Positions 1 to 8,658 of a stretch of 36,100 nt of DNA are shown here, in pieces. The notes under the pieces were generated by a model. The model ran no database searches. It was not told the origin of the DNA and was given only the letters and a program-made list of their open reading frames with translations. The number at the start of each line of letters is the position of its first letter. Positions within the stretch are counted from its first letter, which is position 1. This DNA comes from an uncultured Clostridia bacterium (GTDB lineage: Bacteria > Bacillota > Clostridia > Christensenellales > CAG-917), in assembly GCA_947165815.1 (NCBI GenBank), contig CAMVBZ010000004.1, forward strand, positions 1-36,100, written 5' to 3'. Both the position numbers and the translations under genes were made by a program.

Positions 1-1076
1 CTTGCTCCAGATATGCCAACAACATTAACTGTTACAACTGCTGAAGGAACACAAAAGTTCTACTCATCAGATGATGCAAACTATGAAGCAAATAAGAACT
101 ATAGCTTAGTATGGAGTTACTCTAAGTTCAGACCAAGCTATATGGGTGGTGTAGTATACATTAACGCATTGTTAACCGGACCAGATGGAAGCACACAAAC
201 ATATAGATTACCATTCGCAGTACAAAAGATGGTGGCTACAAACGTAACAAGCCAAGAACAACTGGGAACTATCCATACACAAGTGCTGTTAATGCATCTG
301 GTGTTGCAACTACAACATACACTATAGACCCATATGCTCCAATTTCACAATCATTGCCACAGAACTATAATGTAACATTCTCGAAGTCTAAGATTTCAAG
401 TATTACAATAGGAAGTGATGGTTATCCAACAAATGATTATACTTATACATCCGATGGAACAACTTCAATCAAGTTCGGTTATGCTAAAGTAAGTATGCCA
501 GCAACATTTGCATTAACAATAAATCCAAGCACTGGCGTAATCTCCGATGGATTAACAAGCAATGATGAGCGTGTAGCAACAATTTATCTTGGCTCACAAG
601 AACGTATAACAGTTAAGTTCACAACAACTACAGCTGCTGTAACAAATAGAAATACTGCTACAACATCTACAGGAAACAGCAAACTTGCAACATATAGATT
701 GCCATACAAGCAAACAAGTGGAACTGTTCAAGGAACAATCGTATGGGTTGGTACAGCAACACCTAAGTCATACAACTTACAATCCAATTCATATTCAGAT
801 AAGTTAGATGCTCCACAAATTGTTACATTTGCTGCTGGTACAGGTGGAATATCACTTCCAGATAAGGATAGAAGAGTAGTATACAAGTTGGTTGGTTTAG
901 TTGGTGCACTAGTAGATAAGAATGGAACACTCTTAGATACAGAAACATTAACAACTTCTAAGGTGATCGGTGGTATTACATTCCCAGCAGGAACAATACT
1001 TCCTAAGTACTATGGTGTAGGAACAACAACTTACACAATTACTGTAAACCAAGATGGTTCATTAACAGTAGCATAA
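1..1076 (+). pseudogene. 3' part of a secreted/surface repeat protein, apparently frameshifted
   Basis: The gene enters from outside the window and is open in frame 1 until a stop at 325-327. Closely similar Thr/Ser/Tyr-rich sequence continues in frame 3, open from 207 to the stop at 1074-1076. Both parts have the look of an extracellular beta-rich repeat protein: few charged residues, many TTT/TYT runs, and a shared TYRLP motif (near 200 in frame 1, near 700 in frame 3). The end of the repeat after TYRLP also matches loosely (YTIDPY near 330, YNLQSN near 770). The simplest reading is a 1-nt loss (or 2-nt gain) between about 207 and 325, most likely near 250-265. I see no signal peptide or anchor because the 5' end is missing. 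No family is recognised. It could be a true pseudogene, a recently broken or phase-variable gene, or a sequencing error. Confidence 0.6.
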
Positions 1077-1103
1077 GTGAATAAACACTTATAAAACAAC
1101 AAT

Positions 1104-1127
1104 CCTCCCCGTGTAAAAGCGGGGAGG
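1104..1127 (+). terminator. Terminator-like hairpin after the surface protein gene
   Basis: CCTCCCCG (1104-1111) and CGGGGAGG (1120-1127) form a perfect 8-bp GC-rich stem with an 8-nt loop. The following bases (ttaacatt) are only weakly T-rich, so termination may be partial. The right arm also holds the only SD-like sequence before the next gene. Confidence 0.55.
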
Positions 1128-1140
1128 TTAACATTAAAGA

Positions 1141-2217
1141 ATGGATATAGGATTTTCAACAACTGCAATTAGTGTATTATTATTAGTGGCAATGGCTATT
1201 CCTGGCTTTATTATTGTTAAAGTCAAGATTATTAAGCCAGCTGCAATTTCGGCATTTGCTGCAGTTTTGTTATATATATCCCAGCCATTCTTATCTTTTA
1301 GATCCTTTTTACAGGTAGAGTACTCAAACGAATTGGCTCTAAACTTGCTTATAGTATTTGCAGCATCTTTGGTTTTTCAAGGTGTTTTGTTTTTGATTCT
1401 ATGGTTGATATTTAGAACCAAATTTGACAATGTAATAGAGACAGAAAAATTTAAAGCAAACGGATATTTTAATGGTGCGTCTGAAACCTTTATAAATTAC
1501 AAGGACATGCCAGACGATGTTAAGAAGAGTGCTAGAGGTAGGGCGTATCGTGTAATGGTTTTAACAAGCACTTTTGGCAATGTTGGATTCTTCGGCGTAC
1601 CTATTCTCCAAGTTATTTTCACGGACTCTACAATCGCTGCTACAGCCATTGCATACTCTGCTGTATACATTGTTTCAATGAACTTAATGTTCTGGACAAT
1701 AGGGGCATATACGCTCACAGGGGATAGAAAATATATTTCTATTAAAAAGGCTATTCTAAACCCACAAATGATAACTGTAATCATAGCATTGCCGTTCTTT
1801 TTCACTGGTGTTACCATGGGTGATATCACAGCTTCGCCAGTGCCACAAATTGCAAATGTTATAAACTATTTGGCAGATATGACAGCACCACTTTGTATGA
1901 TTATATTGGGTATGAGATTTGCACTTGCTCCAATTAAAGATTTATTTACAGATTGGAGAACTTATGTGTCTACAGTTATTAAGCTTATGGTATTCCCAAT
2001 AGTGGTATGGGCAATATTGCTTCCAATACCAATTGACCACTTAATGAAAGTAGTATTAATTATTCTTTCGTCAATGCCATCTGCATCATTCAATTTGAAT
2101 CTTTCAGAGATATTTAATGCGGACCAAAAAAGTGCCGCCAATGCTATTTTATTATCCACAATTTTCAGTATTTTAACCATTCCAGCAATAGTTGCTTTAA
2201 CAAATGTAACCCTATAA
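1141..2217 (+). CDS. AEC-family transporter (auxin efflux carrier / malonate-malate permease type)
   Basis: A 358-residue integral membrane protein with about ten hydrophobic segments and short loops, the usual size and layout of the AEC (auxin efflux carrier) family. The family signature is visible near residues 145-155 as GNVGFFGVPIL, the conserved gating/substrate region of the first bundle of the second half. Bacterial members export or import small organic acids or amino acids, but the substrate cannot be told from sequence. The start at 1141 gives a hydrophobic N terminus at once. The only SD candidate (GGGGAGG, 1121-1127) lies 13 nt upstream inside the preceding hairpin, which is unusually far. 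It seems to stand alone, since a fresh promoter follows it. Confidence 0.85.
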   Translation: MDIGFSTTAISVLLLVAMAIPGFIIVKVKIIKPAAISAFAAVLLYISQPFLSFRSFLQVEYSNELALNLLIVFAASLVFQGVLFLILWLIFRTKFDNVIETEKFKANGYFNGASETFINYKDMPDDVKKSARGRAYRVMVLTSTFGNVGFFGVPILQVIFTDSTIAATAIAYSAVYIVSMNLMFWTIGAYTLTGDRKYISIKKAILNPQMITVIIALPFFFTGVTMGDITASPVPQIANVINYLADMTAPLCMIILGMRFALAPIKDLFTDWRTYVSTVIKLMVFPIVVWAILLPIPIDHLMKVVLIILSSMPSASFNLNLSEIFNADQKSAANAILLSTIFSILTIPAIVALTNVTL

Positions 2218-2228
2218 TAAATAAACAA

Positions 2229-2257
2229 TTGTGAAATTGTTTAGCAAGTGCTATAAT
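2229..2257 (+). promoter_or_regulatory. Sigma-A-type promoter for the SPFH-to-rsmA gene run
   Basis: TTGTGA (2229-2234), a 17-nt spacer and TATAAT (2252-2257) match a vegetative promoter well. The start point would be near 2264, giving a leader of about 30 nt with a good SD (AAGGAG, 2279-2284) before the ATG at 2295. Confidence 0.7.
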
Positions 2258-2294
2258 ATATCCTGATAAATCATAAACAAGGAGAATATTATAA

Positions 2295-3425
2295 ATGGGT
2301 TTATTTTCAGGAATTAAAAAGCAATTATTAAAAGTTATTTCATGGGAAGATCAGACAACTAATACTTTAGTTTACAAATTCCAATGTGATGATCGTTATG
2401 CAATCATGAAGGGTTCACAACTTATAGTTAGACCATCTCAAGCAGCTATCTTTGTTTATCAAGGAAGTATCTGTGATGTATTTACAGAAGGCATTTATAA
2501 ATTAGATGAAGGTTCAACTCCTATTCTTACTAAACTTGCAAACTGGAAATATGCATTTGAAAATCCAAAGCAAATAGATGTTTATTATGTAAACCTCAGA
2601 AGATTTACACAAATGAAGTGGGGAACACCAAATCCTATCATGATGAGAGATAAGGACTTTGGAGTAATTCGTGTAAGTGGACATGGTGAATATTCATTCC
2701 ACGTATCCAATCCTGCTTTATTTATGAGAGAATGTTTTGGAACAATTAAGTCATTCAAGACAGAAGACATTCAAGAGCACTTAAAGAGCATAGTCCTTGC
2801 AGAATTAACAGACCTCATGGGCGAATGTCAAATCCCAGCATTAGACTTAGCTGCAAACTATACTGAACTTGGAGATACAGCAAAGGGAAATTGTTCACAT
2901 AGATTTATGGAATTAGGTTTAGATATTGATTCAATCTTAATTCGTAACCTCAAATTACCACAATCTGTTGAAGAAGCAATGGATAAGAGATCATCTCTTG
3001 GTGTCATGTCTCCAGTTGTTGACACATATGCAAAGATGGAAGCTGTTGCAGCAATGAGAGATGCAGCAAAGAATCCAGGAATGAGTGGTGGATTTGCAAA
3101 TATGGGAATTGGACTTGGAGTAGGACAAGCAGTTGGTCAAACATATAGAGAAGCAATGGCTCCAACACAAGCAAAGATAAAATGTCCAAAGTGTGGTGCA
3201 GAGATGAGCGATAAAGCTAAGTTCTGTCCAGAATGTGGAGAACCAGCACCAGCACCTGGTGGCGTAGCACAAGAAAAATGCCCACAATGTGGCCAAATGG
3301 TAAATGCGGGAGCAAAATTCTGTCCTAACTGTGGACAAGCAATGCAAGTTACATGTCCAAAATGTGGCAAGTCATTAAAAGCAGGAGTTAAATTCTGTCC
3401 TGAATGTGGAGCAAAGATTAAATAA
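2295..3425 (+). CDS. SPFH-domain (virion core-like, YdjI type) protein with three C-terminal zinc ribbons
   Basis: 376 residues. The first 250 or so resemble the SPFH-like 'virion core protein' family typified by B. subtilis YdjI, which works with PspA-type membrane stress systems; despite the family name it is a cellular gene. A Gly/Ala-rich linker (about 255-290) leads to three double-Cys zinc ribbons, each CPxC, ten residues, then CPxC (CPKC/CPEC, CPQC/CPNC, CPKC/CPEC). The ribbons probably dock partners or nucleic acid, which is inference. The next gene starts 2 nt after this stop and also has zinc ribbons and a membrane anchor, so the two products likely form a membrane-associated complex. 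An SD (AAGGAG) supports the start. Confidence 0.8.
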   Translation: MGLFSGIKKQLLKVISWEDQTTNTLVYKFQCDDRYAIMKGSQLIVRPSQAAIFVYQGSICDVFTEGIYKLDEGSTPILTKLANWKYAFENPKQIDVYYVNLRRFTQMKWGTPNPIMMRDKDFGVIRVSGHGEYSFHVSNPALFMRECFGTIKSFKTEDIQEHLKSIVLAELTDLMGECQIPALDLAANYTELGDTAKGNCSHRFMELGLDIDSILIRNLKLPQSVEEAMDKRSSLGVMSPVVDTYAKMEAVAAMRDAAKNPGMSGGFANMGIGLGVGQAVGQTYREAMAPTQAKIKCPKCGAEMSDKAKFCPECGEPAPAPGGVAQEKCPQCGQMVNAGAKFCPNCGQAMQVTCPKCGKSLKAGVKFCPECGAKIK

Positions 3426-3427
3426 TT

Positions 3428-4501
3428 ATGGAAGATTTCGAGGCAGAACAAGGTAAAACTTCGATTAGTAAATGTGTCAATTGTGGCGCAGATATGGTGT
3501 TCAGTCCTAAGAAGGGAGTATTAGTTTGTCCATTCTGTGATTCCGAATCATCAATTAGAGTAGGAAAGCCAAAGTTTAAGAGCTATATGGCAGATGTTTC
3601 TACAGGATATGTTAGTGGAGGAAAAGCAGGATATCGTTGTCCAAACTGTGATGGACTTGTTAAAGTTGAAGGTTTTTCAACATCTATGACTTGTCCATAT
3701 TGTGGCGCAACCAACGTTATTAATTTAAGTGAATTATCTGGTCTTAAGCCAGATGGAGTACTTCCTTTCAAGGTAACACAAGAAGAGGCAATAGAGCATG
3801 GAAGAAAATGGATAAAGAGAAAAGTTTTTGCTCCTAGAAAAGCAAAATTAATGTTTTCTCCAAAATCTATGAATGGATTATATGTTCCATCTTTCATCTT
3901 TAATGCAGACACAACATCCAAATACGAAGGACGTTTCGGAGAAGAATACCAAGTCCAAGTTAAGAAAGGCGACCAAGTAGTAACAGAAACAAGAGTTCGT
4001 TGGTACAATGTTTCAGGCACATGGAATAGAGACTTCTCAGACATAACGATAGAGGCATGTTCCCAAACAACACAAAGTCAAATGAATGGAGTACTTCCAT
4101 TTGATTTAGAGAATTCTGTTAGTTATGACAAAGCATTCTTAGCAGGTTTTAGTGCAGAAAGATACAGCACATCCCTAAAGGATTCTTGTGATGTTGCAAA
4201 AGATAAAATGCAACAAACAATTAGAAACGAAATTATTAGAAAATATAACCCAGATAGAGTAGATTATCTTAATGTTACAACCACATATTCTAATATCGAG
4301 TACGAGTATATTCTTTTGCCAATTTGGCAATCCGAGTATTCATACAAACAAAAGATATACGATTTCATAGTTAATGGAAGAACCGGCAAGTCTACAGGAA
4401 AGGCGCCAGTATCTGCATTAAGAGTATTATGGCTTGTATTAGGTATAGTTGCAGTTGTAGCTGGAATAATTGTGCTAGCATATTATTACGGAATGAATTA
4501 A
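3428..4501 (+). CDS. Zinc-ribbon protein with a C-terminal transmembrane anchor (YdjG-like)
   Basis: 357 residues with two N-terminal TFIIB-like zinc ribbons: Cys16/19 with Cys34/37, and Cys71/74 with Cys89/92. A soluble middle domain follows, and a single hydrophobic segment near residues 333-353 (VLWLVLGIVAVVAGIIVLAY) leaves a very short tail, so the bulk should face the cytoplasm. The layout matches the 'TFIIB-type zinc ribbon-containing' proteins found beside SPFH/YdjI genes, and the B. subtilis pspA-ydjGHI cluster is the nearest model. The start lies 2 nt after the upstream stop with no clear SD of its own, so translation is probably coupled. The biochemical role is unknown. Confidence 0.7.
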   Translation: MEDFEAEQGKTSISKCVNCGADMVFSPKKGVLVCPFCDSESSIRVGKPKFKSYMADVSTGYVSGGKAGYRCPNCDGLVKVEGFSTSMTCPYCGATNVINLSELSGLKPDGVLPFKVTQEEAIEHGRKWIKRKVFAPRKAKLMFSPKSMNGLYVPSFIFNADTTSKYEGRFGEEYQVQVKKGDQVVTETRVRWYNVSGTWNRDFSDITIEACSQTTQSQMNGVLPFDLENSVSYDKAFLAGFSAERYSTSLKDSCDVAKDKMQQTIRNEIIRKYNPDRVDYLNVTTTYSNIEYEYILLPIWQSEYSYKQKIYDFIVNGRTGKSTGKAPVSALRVLWLVLGIVAVVAGIIVLAYYYGMN

Positions 4502-4516
4502 AGAAGGAGGATACAT

Positions 4517-4711
4517 ATGATTACTAAAGATACGTTAATTATTGATGCATTAAAGATGGGAGACACACAACAACTCGCAGAAATTTTAATGGAAAGTGGT
4601 ATGGGATGCTTACATTGTGCTCTTGCACATGGTGAAACAATTGAAGAAGCATGCAAAGTACACGGAATCGATGCTGATGAATTAATCAAGAAAATGAATG
4701 CGGTATTATAA
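4517..4711 (+). CDS. DUF1858 domain protein
   Basis: A 64-residue protein that is essentially one DUF1858 domain. It opens with the typical ITKDTLIIDAL stretch and carries the family motif GMGCLHC near residues 33-39, whose two cysteines may bind metal or a redox partner. DUF1858 proteins are small helical proteins often linked to hybrid-cluster or redox genes, and their function is not established. A strong SD (AAGGAGG, 4503-4509) precedes it. It lies 15 nt after the zinc-ribbon gene and 2 nt before the XRE-cupin gene, so it belongs to the same transcript. Confidence 0.8.
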   Translation: MITKDTLIIDALKMGDTQQLAEILMESGMGCLHCALAHGETIEEACKVHGIDADELIKKMNAVL

Positions 4712-4713
4712 AA

Positions 4714-5274
4714 ATGAAAGAAAACGACACATCAATAAAGGCAATATCTGAAAGATTAGTAGAACTAAGAACATTTTCAGATTATACAACCAAAGAAATG
4801 GCAGACTTGCTCAAAATTGAGGAGTCTGTTTATGTTAGATATGAAGAAGGAACAGATGAAGTTCCTATTAATATCATTTACAAAATTGCATCCTTATTAG
4901 AGACAGAGCCAAGTTACATTCTCAATGGACTCATGCCAGACAATGATGAGGCAGTACAAGTTTATGATGGAAAAGGATTATCTATAAAAAGATATGAAGG
5001 ATATGCTTTCTCATCATTAGCTGCTAATTTTAAGAACAAGGTTATGAATCCAATGCTTGTTACTATGTCTCCAACAGATTCCCCAGAACTCGTTGTTCAT
5101 GGTGGACAAGAATTCAATTATGTACTTGAAGGCGAATTAAGAGTTATAGTTGGTGGAAAGGATTATTATCTTAGAGCAGGAGATAGTTTATATTTCAATC
5201 CTGCGCTTCCACATGCACAACTTCCAATGAATAATAAGCCTGCAAAATTTTTAACAGTAATTACAGAATTATAA
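4714..5274 (+). CDS. XRE-type HTH regulator with C-terminal cupin domain
   Basis: 186 residues. Residues about 8-68 form a helix-turn-helix of the XRE/Cro type, with a spacing typical of 'TTKEMADLLKIEESVYVRYE'. Residues about 105-180 form a cupin: HGGQEFNYVLEGEL begins motif 1 and the GDSLYFNPALPH stretch is motif 2, with His at both ends suitable for metal or ligand binding. HTH-cupin proteins sense small molecules and regulate nearby or distant genes. The target here is unknown and the position before metG does not prove a link. The gene starts 2 nt after the DUF1858 stop with no strong SD, suggesting coupling. Confidence 0.8.
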   Translation: MKENDTSIKAISERLVELRTFSDYTTKEMADLLKIEESVYVRYEEGTDEVPINIIYKIASLLETEPSYILNGLMPDNDEAVQVYDGKGLSIKRYEGYAFSSLAANFKNKVMNPMLVTMSPTDSPELVVHGGQEFNYVLEGELRVIVGGKDYYLRAGDSLYFNPALPHAQLPMNNKPAKFLTVITEL

Positions 5275-5291
5275 GAGGAAAACCAAAATAT

Positions 5292-7256
5292 ATGGCAAAG
5301 AAGACATATTACATTACTACACCTATTTATTATGCAAGTGGTGATTTACATATAGGGCATTGTTATACAACAGTTATTTGTGATGCAATATCGCGTTTCA
5401 AGAGAATGAACGGATATGATGTATTCTACTTAACTGGAACAGATGAACATGGCCAAAAGGTAGAACAAAAAGCAATAAAAGCAGGAAAAACTCCAAAACA
5501 GTATGTAGATGATGTTGTTGATAAAATTAAAGATCTTTGGAAACTTTTAGATATAAAGTATGACAAGTTCATTAGAACAACAGATGAATACCATGAAAAG
5601 ACTGTTCAAAAGATTATGGAAAAGCTTCTTGCAAACGGAGACCTTTATAAAGATGCTTATGAAGGTTGGTATTGTACTCCATGTGAAAGTTTCTGGACAG
5701 AGTCTCAATTAAAAGATGGCAAGTGCCCAGATTGTGGAAGAGAAGTTAAGTTAATGAAAGAGGAGAGCTATTTCTTCCGTCTTTCAAAGTATCAAGACAG
5801 ACTTGTTAAATATTATGAAGAAAATCCAGAGTTCATTTCTCCAAAGAGCAGAATGAATGAAATGATTAATAATTTCATAAAGCCAGGACTTAAGGATTTA
5901 TGTGTATCTCGTACATCATTTAAATGGGGTATTCCATTAACATTCGATCCAAACCATGTAGTATATGTTTGGGTAGATGCTCTTTCAAACTATATAACAG
6001 CACTTGGATACTTACAAGAAAACGATGAAAACTTCAAAAAGTACTGGCCAGCAGATTTACATATGGTTGGAAAAGAGATTGTTAGATTCCATACAATTAT
6101 TTGGCCAGCAATCTTAATGGCATTAGATTTACCACTTCCAAAGCAAGTATATGGACATGGATGGTTATTGTTAGGCGGAGACAAAATGTCTAAGTCTAAA
6201 GCAAACGTTGTAGACCCACACTTCTTGGTTGAAAGATATGGAATAGATGCAATGAGATATTATCTCCTTAGAGAAATTCCATTTGGAAGTGATGGCACAT
6301 ATACAAACGAAATGCTCATTAAGAGAATTAATACAGACCTTGCAAATATCTATGGAAACTTAGTACATCGTACACTTGCAATGCTTGAAAAGTATTATGG
6401 TGGAGTTATTCCAGCACCTGGTCCAATGACAGAATTGGATGAGGAATGTAAAGCAATGTGCGAAAAGCTCTTAGATAAGTGTATTGAAGATATGGACAAA
6501 TTAGATGCACCAAGAGCATTAAGCAATATCATGGATGTATTAACAAGAGCAAATAAATACATAGACGAAACAGCACCTTGGGCATTAGACAAGAGTGGAG
6601 ACAAAGAAAGACTTGGAACAGTAATGTACAATCTTTGTGAAATGATAAGAGTAGCAAATGTAATGTTACAACCATATCTAACAGAATCTCCAAAGAAAGT
6701 CTTTGAAGCATTTGGAACACCTCAAGACAAGCAAACATTTGAGTCTGTTGAAAAGTTCGGTGGAACAATTCCAAATACACAAACAACAAAGATGCCTCCA
6801 TTATTTGTAAGAATAGATGAAGCAAAGGAAATTGAATATCTAAACAAGTATTCAGAAGAACTTGCAAAGAAAGAAGGAGAAAAGAAAGTGGCTGAACAAA
6901 AGAAAGAAACACCAGAAAATGTTGTAGACATTAATGAAATTACAATAGATCAATTCATGACAGTCAAACTTAAGGTTGGTGAAATCTTAACTGCAGAAAA
7001 AGTTGAGAATGCGGACAAGCTATTAAAATTCTCTGTAAAGGTTGGAGAAGAGACAAGAACAATAGTTAGTGGTATTGCAAAGTATTACAAACCAGAAGAA
7101 TTAATCGGACAACAAGTTGTAGTCGTTGCAAACCTCAAACCAGCCAAGTTGAGAGGAATTGAGAGCCAAGGAATGTTGCTTTGTGCATGCAATGATGAAG
7201 ATGTTGTTCTCGTTGCACCAATTAAAAGAGTAGCAGATGGCTCTGAGGTTAGATAA
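5292..7256 (+). CDS. metG: Methionyl-tRNA synthetase
   Basis: 654 residues. Charges tRNA-Met with methionine for both initiation and elongation. Class I signatures are clear: HIGH at residues 20-23 and KMSKS at 298-302. A zinc knuckle lies in between (CTPCES then CPDC, near residues 127-153). The C-terminal 110 residues form an EMAP/Trbp111-like tRNA-binding domain, from about ITIDQFMTVKLKVGEIL to the end, as in the long dimeric form of bacteria such as B. subtilis. The linker near 525-550 is Lys/Glu-rich. The gene follows the XRE-cupin gene by 17 nt, and its stop overlaps the tatD start. No T-box leader is present in the short gap. Confidence 0.97.
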   Translation: MAKKTYYITTPIYYASGDLHIGHCYTTVICDAISRFKRMNGYDVFYLTGTDEHGQKVEQKAIKAGKTPKQYVDDVVDKIKDLWKLLDIKYDKFIRTTDEYHEKTVQKIMEKLLANGDLYKDAYEGWYCTPCESFWTESQLKDGKCPDCGREVKLMKEESYFFRLSKYQDRLVKYYEENPEFISPKSRMNEMINNFIKPGLKDLCVSRTSFKWGIPLTFDPNHVVYVWVDALSNYITALGYLQENDENFKKYWPADLHMVGKEIVRFHTIIWPAILMALDLPLPKQVYGHGWLLLGGDKMSKSKANVVDPHFLVERYGIDAMRYYLLREIPFGSDGTYTNEMLIKRINTDLANIYGNLVHRTLAMLEKYYGGVIPAPGPMTELDEECKAMCEKLLDKCIEDMDKLDAPRALSNIMDVLTRANKYIDETAPWALDKSGDKERLGTVMYNLCEMIRVANVMLQPYLTESPKKVFEAFGTPQDKQTFESVEKFGGTIPNTQTTKMPPLFVRIDEAKEIEYLNKYSEELAKKEGEKKVAEQKKETPENVVDINEITIDQFMTVKLKVGEILTAEKVENADKLLKFSVKVGEETRTIVSGIAKYYKPEELIGQQVVVVANLKPAKLRGIESQGMLLCACNDEDVVLVAPIKRVADGSEVR

Positions 7257-8044
7257 TGATAATAGACACACATTGTCATCTAAATGATGAAACGCTTATT
7301 CCAGAGGCTGAAAGAATAGTTTCTGAAATGAGAGAAAACGGAATCGAGGGCCTAATTAATGTGGCCTTTGATTTTGCTTCCTCAGTTAAGTCATTGGAGT
7401 TTGCAAAAACACATGAAGGAGTATATGCAACAGTTGGAATTCATCCAGATGCATCCTTTACAGATTGTGTTATGGAAAACTATGAAAAGATGGCAGATAT
7501 GGCTACAAACGAAAAAGTAGTTGCTTGGGGCGAAATAGGATTAGATTACTATAGATTAGATGATCCTAAAACCCCTGTAAAAGCTATACAAAAAGGTGCC
7601 TTTATAGAACAGATAGAACTTGCATCAATGTGTGGTTTGCCAATATCCATTCATATGAGAGATTCGATAGAGGATACAATGACAATTCTAAAAGAAAACG
7701 CAATGATGCTTAATAATGGTTTTGTACTTCATTGTTATTCTGGTCCTAAAGAACTTGTTAAAGAGTTTTCGGATTTAGGGGCATATTTCTCTTTTGGCGG
7801 AGCAATAACATTTAAGAATGCAAGAAGAAATATAGAATCATTATTAGAAGTTCCAATGGATAGACTTCTTTTAGAAACAGATTGTCCATACATGGCACCT
7901 GTCCCACATAGAGGAGAAACAAACGAACCAAAGTATATTTCTTTGGTGGCAGAAAAAGCAGCAGAAATAAAAGGAATACCTGTACAAGAATTAATAGATA
8001 CTACAACTAAGAATGCACGGGCTTTATTTACGAGGATAAAATAG
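7256..8044 (+). CDS. tatD: TatD-family metal-dependent hydrolase / DNase
   Basis: 262 residues, the normal size for TatD. The amidohydrolase-fold metal site is visible: DTHCHL (His6, His8), GEIGLDYY near residue 93, an IHMRDS stretch near 134, HCYSG near 159, and the LLLETDCPYMAP motif near 205. Family members are 3'-5' DNases or D-aminoacyl-type hydrolases used in DNA repair and turnover. The start codon overlaps the metG stop (TAATG), and metG-tatD-rsmA neighbourhoods are common in Firmicutes. Confidence 0.93.
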   Translation: MIIDTHCHLNDETLIPEAERIVSEMRENGIEGLINVAFDFASSVKSLEFAKTHEGVYATVGIHPDASFTDCVMENYEKMADMATNEKVVAWGEIGLDYYRLDDPKTPVKAIQKGAFIEQIELASMCGLPISIHMRDSIEDTMTILKENAMMLNNGFVLHCYSGPKELVKEFSDLGAYFSFGGAITFKNARRNIESLLEVPMDRLLLETDCPYMAPVPHRGETNEPKYISLVAEKAAEIKGIPVQELIDTTTKNARALFTRIK

Positions 8045-8045
8045 T

Positions 8046-8657
8046 ATGAAAAATTTTGTGTATGAATTTGAAGGAAGCTTATATATCAATTTAACAAACA
8101 GATGTTCAAACAACTGTGAGTTTTGTATTAGAAACTTTAAGGACGGAGTTGGGGAAGATAATCTTTGGTTAGATTTGGAACCAACATACGAGCAAGTAAT
8201 AGAAGATTTATCTTTATTCCCATTAAAGAAATATAAAGATATAGTTTTTTGTGGTTTTGGTGAACCAACATTTAGATTGTCCATATTAGTTCAAGTTGCT
8301 AATTATTTAAAGAGAAAAGGCTTTAAGACAAGACTTAATACAAATGGGCAATGTGATCTAATTAACAAAAGAAATGATTCTGCAAAGATACTTGCAAAGT
8401 GTATAGACCATATTTCTATATCTTTGAATGCATCTAATAAAGAATTCTATGACGAAATATGTAGACCACTCCCACAATACAAAGATGAGGCATATGCAGC
8501 AGTTATACAGTTCATAAAAGACTGTGTGGCCGAAGGAATGTATGTTACTTGTTCTGTTGTAGACTTTATTGGGGAAGAGGAAGTTGAAGCTTGCAGACAA
8601 CTTACAGAAAGTCTAGGGGCTCATTTTAGAGCAAGGGAAACTATAAACGCAGATTAA
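8046..8657 (+). CDS. TatD-associated radical SAM protein
   Basis: 203 residues. The radical SAM 4Fe-4S triad CSNNCEFC (Cys20, Cys24, Cys27) is present, followed by FCGFGEPT (the SAM-binding GGE-like motif) near residues 74-81 and a LNTNGQ strand motif near 100. Size and position fit the small 'radical SAM, TatD family-associated' group that is regularly coded right after tatD. Its reaction is unknown. It has no extra C-terminal cluster domain, so it is about the minimal radical SAM core. It lies 1 nt after tatD and 1 nt before rsmA, in one transcript. It takes the place often held by the 5S maturase gene rnmV in other Firmicutes. Confidence 0.85.
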   Translation: MKNFVYEFEGSLYINLTNRCSNNCEFCIRNFKDGVGEDNLWLDLEPTYEQVIEDLSLFPLKKYKDIVFCGFGEPTFRLSILVQVANYLKRKGFKTRLNTNGQCDLINKRNDSAKILAKCIDHISISLNASNKEFYDEICRPLPQYKDEAYAAVIQFIKDCVAEGMYVTCSVVDFIGEEEVEACRQLTESLGAHFRARETINAD

Positions 8658-8658
8658 T

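Noticed and set aside
200-330. Programmed -1 frameshift in the surface-protein gene
   Set aside because: No X-XXY-YYZ slippery sequence is found in the overlap; an indel is simpler.
2295-3425. Prophage remnant suggested by the 'virion core' family name
   Set aside because: Neighbours are housekeeping genes with no phage structural, integrase or lysis genes.
3137-3451. Minus-strand open frames over the zinc-ribbon region
   Set aside because: They arise from the repeated CPxC coding sequence read in reverse; the plus-strand gene is well supported.
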